A stretch of DNA of 6,909 nt from an uncultured Campylobacter sp. Lineage in GTDB: Bacteria; Campylobacterota; Campylobacteria; Campylobacterales; Campylobacteraceae. The position numbers and the translations under genes are program-made. Below are positions 5,794 through 6,909 of this stretch, in pieces. The stretch spans positions 1-6,909 of the forward strand of contig NZ_CALHXD010000116.1 in assembly GCF_938040115.1 (NCBI RefSeq), written 5' to 3'. Position 1 is the stretch's first letter; each line of letters begins with the position of its first letter. The notes beneath the pieces were generated by a model. The model was not told where the DNA came from, ran no database searches, and saw only the letters and a program-made list of their open reading frames with translations.

Positions 5794-5807
5794 GCAAATT
5801 TGATCCG
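5794..5807 (+). repeat. 14-base direct repeat, right copy
   Basis: GCAAATTTGATCCG, identical to 4606-4619, about 140 bases after the stop codon of the binding-protein gene. No other sign of a mobile element, such as a transposase or terminal inverted repeats, is seen between the copies. Confidence 0.6.
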
Positions 5808-5916
5808 AAAAATACAATAAATGAACCGCCAAATTTAAGCTCACATATCAAAGTTTGTAAATTTTAATCACTATAGAATTCAAGGATATTTTTTAATTAT
5901 TAGAAAGGATAGTTTT

Positions 5917-5952
5917 GTGGATTTTCCTTGTACAATTTGCAAGGAAATTTAA
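5917..5952 (+). CDS. Doubtful 11-codon micro-ORF or gene remnant
   Basis: A GTG start opens a frame reading MDFPCTICKEI followed by TAA. An AAAGGA lies about seven bases upstream, and a possible -10 box (TATAGA at 5872-5877) about 45 bases upstream, so the signals of a real gene start are there. The peptide has a Cys-x2-Cys pair. The frame overlaps an 8-base inverted repeat (TTTCCTTG at 5923-5930 and CAAGGAAA at 5940-5947). It may be a decayed gene start, a leader peptide or chance. Confidence 0.2.
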   Translation: MDFPCTICKEI

Positions 5953-5986
5953 AGAAAAACCTGCGGAAAGCCAAAGCTCTCCGCAG
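5951..5986 (-). terminator. Rho-independent terminator of groEL
   Basis: On the minus strand CTGCGGAGAGC pairs with GCTTTCCGCAG (11 pairs including one G-U) around a TTTG loop, followed by GTTTTTC. It starts 11 bases after the groEL stop. On the plus strand no T tract follows the stem, so it should act in one direction only. Confidence 0.92.
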
Positions 5987-5997
5987 ATAAAGGCGTA

Positions 5998-6909
5998 TTA
6001 CATCATTCCGCCCATGCCGCCCATTCCGCTCATATCAGGCATCGCAGGCATCGGTTTATCCTCTTTTAGCTCGCTTATAGTAGCTTCCGTGGTTAGGAGC
6101 AGGCTCGCCACGCTGACCGCGTTTTGTAGAGCCACGCGCTCAACCTTGACCGGATCGATGATACCGGCTTTAAACATATCTACGTACTCGCCAGTAGCTG
6201 CGTTAAAGCCGTAGTTATCGTCTTTGCTTACGCTTACGGAGTTTGCCACTACGCCCGCGTCAAAGCCCGCGTTTTCAGCGATCTGGCGAAGCGGAGCGGT
6301 TAGCGCGCGTCTTACGATATCGGCACCTATAGCTTCGTCGCCGCTTAGTTTTAGATCCACTTTTGCGCTTGCTTTGATAAACGCAGCGCCGCCGCCGATT
6401 ACTATACCCTCTTCTACGGCCGCTTTAGTCGCGCTTAGAGCGTCGTCCACGCGGTCTTTTTTCTCTTTCATCTCAGTCTCGGTAGCAGCGCCCACTTTGA
6501 TGACCGCTACGCCGCCGCTTAGCTTAGCTAGGCGCTCTTGTAGTTTTTCTTTGTCGTAGTCACTTGTTGTTTCTGCGATCTGAGCTTTTATCTGGATGAT
6601 TCTAGCGTCGATTGCCGATTTCTCGCCTGCGCCGTTTACGATAGTCGTGTTATCTTTGTCGATGATGACGCTTGAAGCTTGACCTAGGTCGCTTAGAGTC
6701 GCGCTTTCTAGCGTTCTGCCTAACTCTTCGCTTATTACTTCGCCGCCGGTTAATATTGCAATATCCTCAAGCATCGCTTTTCTGCGATCGCCAAAGCCCG
6801 GAGCTTTAACTGCGGAGATATTTAGCACGCCGCGAAGCTTGTTTACCACTAGCGTCGCAAGCGCCTCGCCCTCGATATCTTCAGCGATGATTAGAAGCGG
6901 TTTGCCCGT
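5998..6909 (-). CDS. groEL: 60 kDa chaperonin GroEL (5' part outside window)
   Basis: The C-terminal 303 residues of the ATP-driven folding chaperonin, which works as a double ring with GroES in the cytoplasm. With about 547 residues in a full protein, the window starts near residue 245, in the apical domain (TGKPLLIIAEDIEGEAL). Family blocks follow in order: KAPGFGDRRKAML, SDYDKEKLQERLAKLSGG, VIKVGAATE, KKDRVDDALSATKAAVEEG with the aspartate matching E. coli Asp398 needed for ATP hydrolysis, GGGAAF, and NAATGEY. The end is the typical flexible Gly-Met tail (MSGMGGMGGMM). The frame is open to the right edge, so the GTG at 6849 is an internal valine and not a start. A strong terminator follows the stop. 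groES and the heat-shock control region would be to the right, outside the window. It is convergent with the binding-protein gene. Confidence 0.98.
   Translation of the reverse strand, partial: TGKPLLIIAEDIEGEALATLVVNKLRGVLNISAVKAPGFGDRRKAMLEDIAILTGGEVISEELGRTLESATLSDLGQASSVIIDKDNTTIVNGAGEKSAIDARIIQIKAQIAETTSDYDKEKLQERLAKLSGGVAVIKVGAATETEMKEKKDRVDDALSATKAAVEEGIVIGGGAAFIKASAKVDLKLSGDEAIGADIVRRALTAPLRQIAENAGFDAGVVANSVSVSKDDNYGFNAATGEYVDMFKAGIIDPVKVERVALQNAVSVASLLLTTEATISELKEDKPMPAMPDMSGMGGMGGMM

Larger units (their letters stand above)
5654..5997. other. 344-base gap between the binding-protein gene and groEL
   Basis: The two convergent genes each end in a terminator here. Between these lie about 265 AT-rich bases with no recognisable gene or stable RNA. 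They contain the 12-base palindrome GGTAAATTTACC (5716-5727), the right copy of a 14-base direct repeat, seven AAATTT hexamers counted over the whole gap, and near the right end a micro-ORF with plausible expression signals. Confidence 0.75.

Noticed and set aside
5654..5950. A tRNA or known small RNA in the gap before groEL
   Set aside because: No cloverleaf, CCA end or other known RNA structure could be found beyond the two terminators and a short hairpin.
5915..6214. Plus-strand 99-residue frame across the 3' end of groEL
   Set aside because: Its right part is the antisense of groEL codons and resembles no known protein; only the separate 11-codon frame at its left end has expression signals.
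6847..6849. GTG at 6849 as the start of a short chaperonin gene
   Set aside because: The frame continues with conserved GroEL residues to the window edge, so this is an internal valine codon.

Overview
The window looks like chromosomal DNA from a Campylobacter of the higher-GC oral group (C. rectus, C. showae, C. gracilis and C. curvus are the ones I would compare first). Three things point there. The genes are moderately GC-rich while the gaps are AT-rich and full of the hexamer AAATTT. The solute-binding protein closely resembles C. jejuni CjaA as I remember its sequence. The gene pair agmatine deiminase - cation efflux protein also occurs in C. jejuni. The species call is inference; no search was run.

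Layout. Bases 1-2278 hold a minus-strand run of three tightly packed genes, read from right to left: a TTG-started agmatine deiminase (aguA), a cation diffusion facilitator that begins directly after its stop codon, and, 14 bases further on, a low-molecular-weight protein tyrosine phosphatase cut by the left edge. A 155-base divergent promoter region (2279-2433) separates them from a plus-strand polar amino acid ABC import cluster: two overlapping permeases (2434-3748) and an ATPase (3757-4491). After a 325-base AT-rich gap with its own promoter comes a CjaA-type solute-binding protein (4817-5653), closed by a strong intrinsic terminator. A second gap (5654-5997) holds little apart from terminators, repeats and a doubtful micro-ORF. 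The last part is the 3' half of groEL on the minus strand, running off the right edge.

How the genes work together. Permease 1, permease 2 and the ATPase form the membrane and motor part of one importer. The periplasmic CjaA-like protein next to them, with its own promoter, is the obvious ligand receptor, probably for cysteine. The aguA run combines agmatine-to-N-carbamoylputrescine conversion with metal efflux and a signalling phosphatase. No aguB (the next pathway step) is visible, so the shared transcription may be positional rather than functional.

Most of the window is ordinary metabolism and housekeeping; I see no new defence, mobile or RNA-based system. The points most worth a second look are the CjaA-like protein without a lipoprotein cysteine, its linkage to a full permease/ATPase set, the dense AAATTT-based repeats and palindromes in the gaps, a 14-base direct repeat flanking the binding-protein gene, and a tiny ORF with good expression signals beside groEL.
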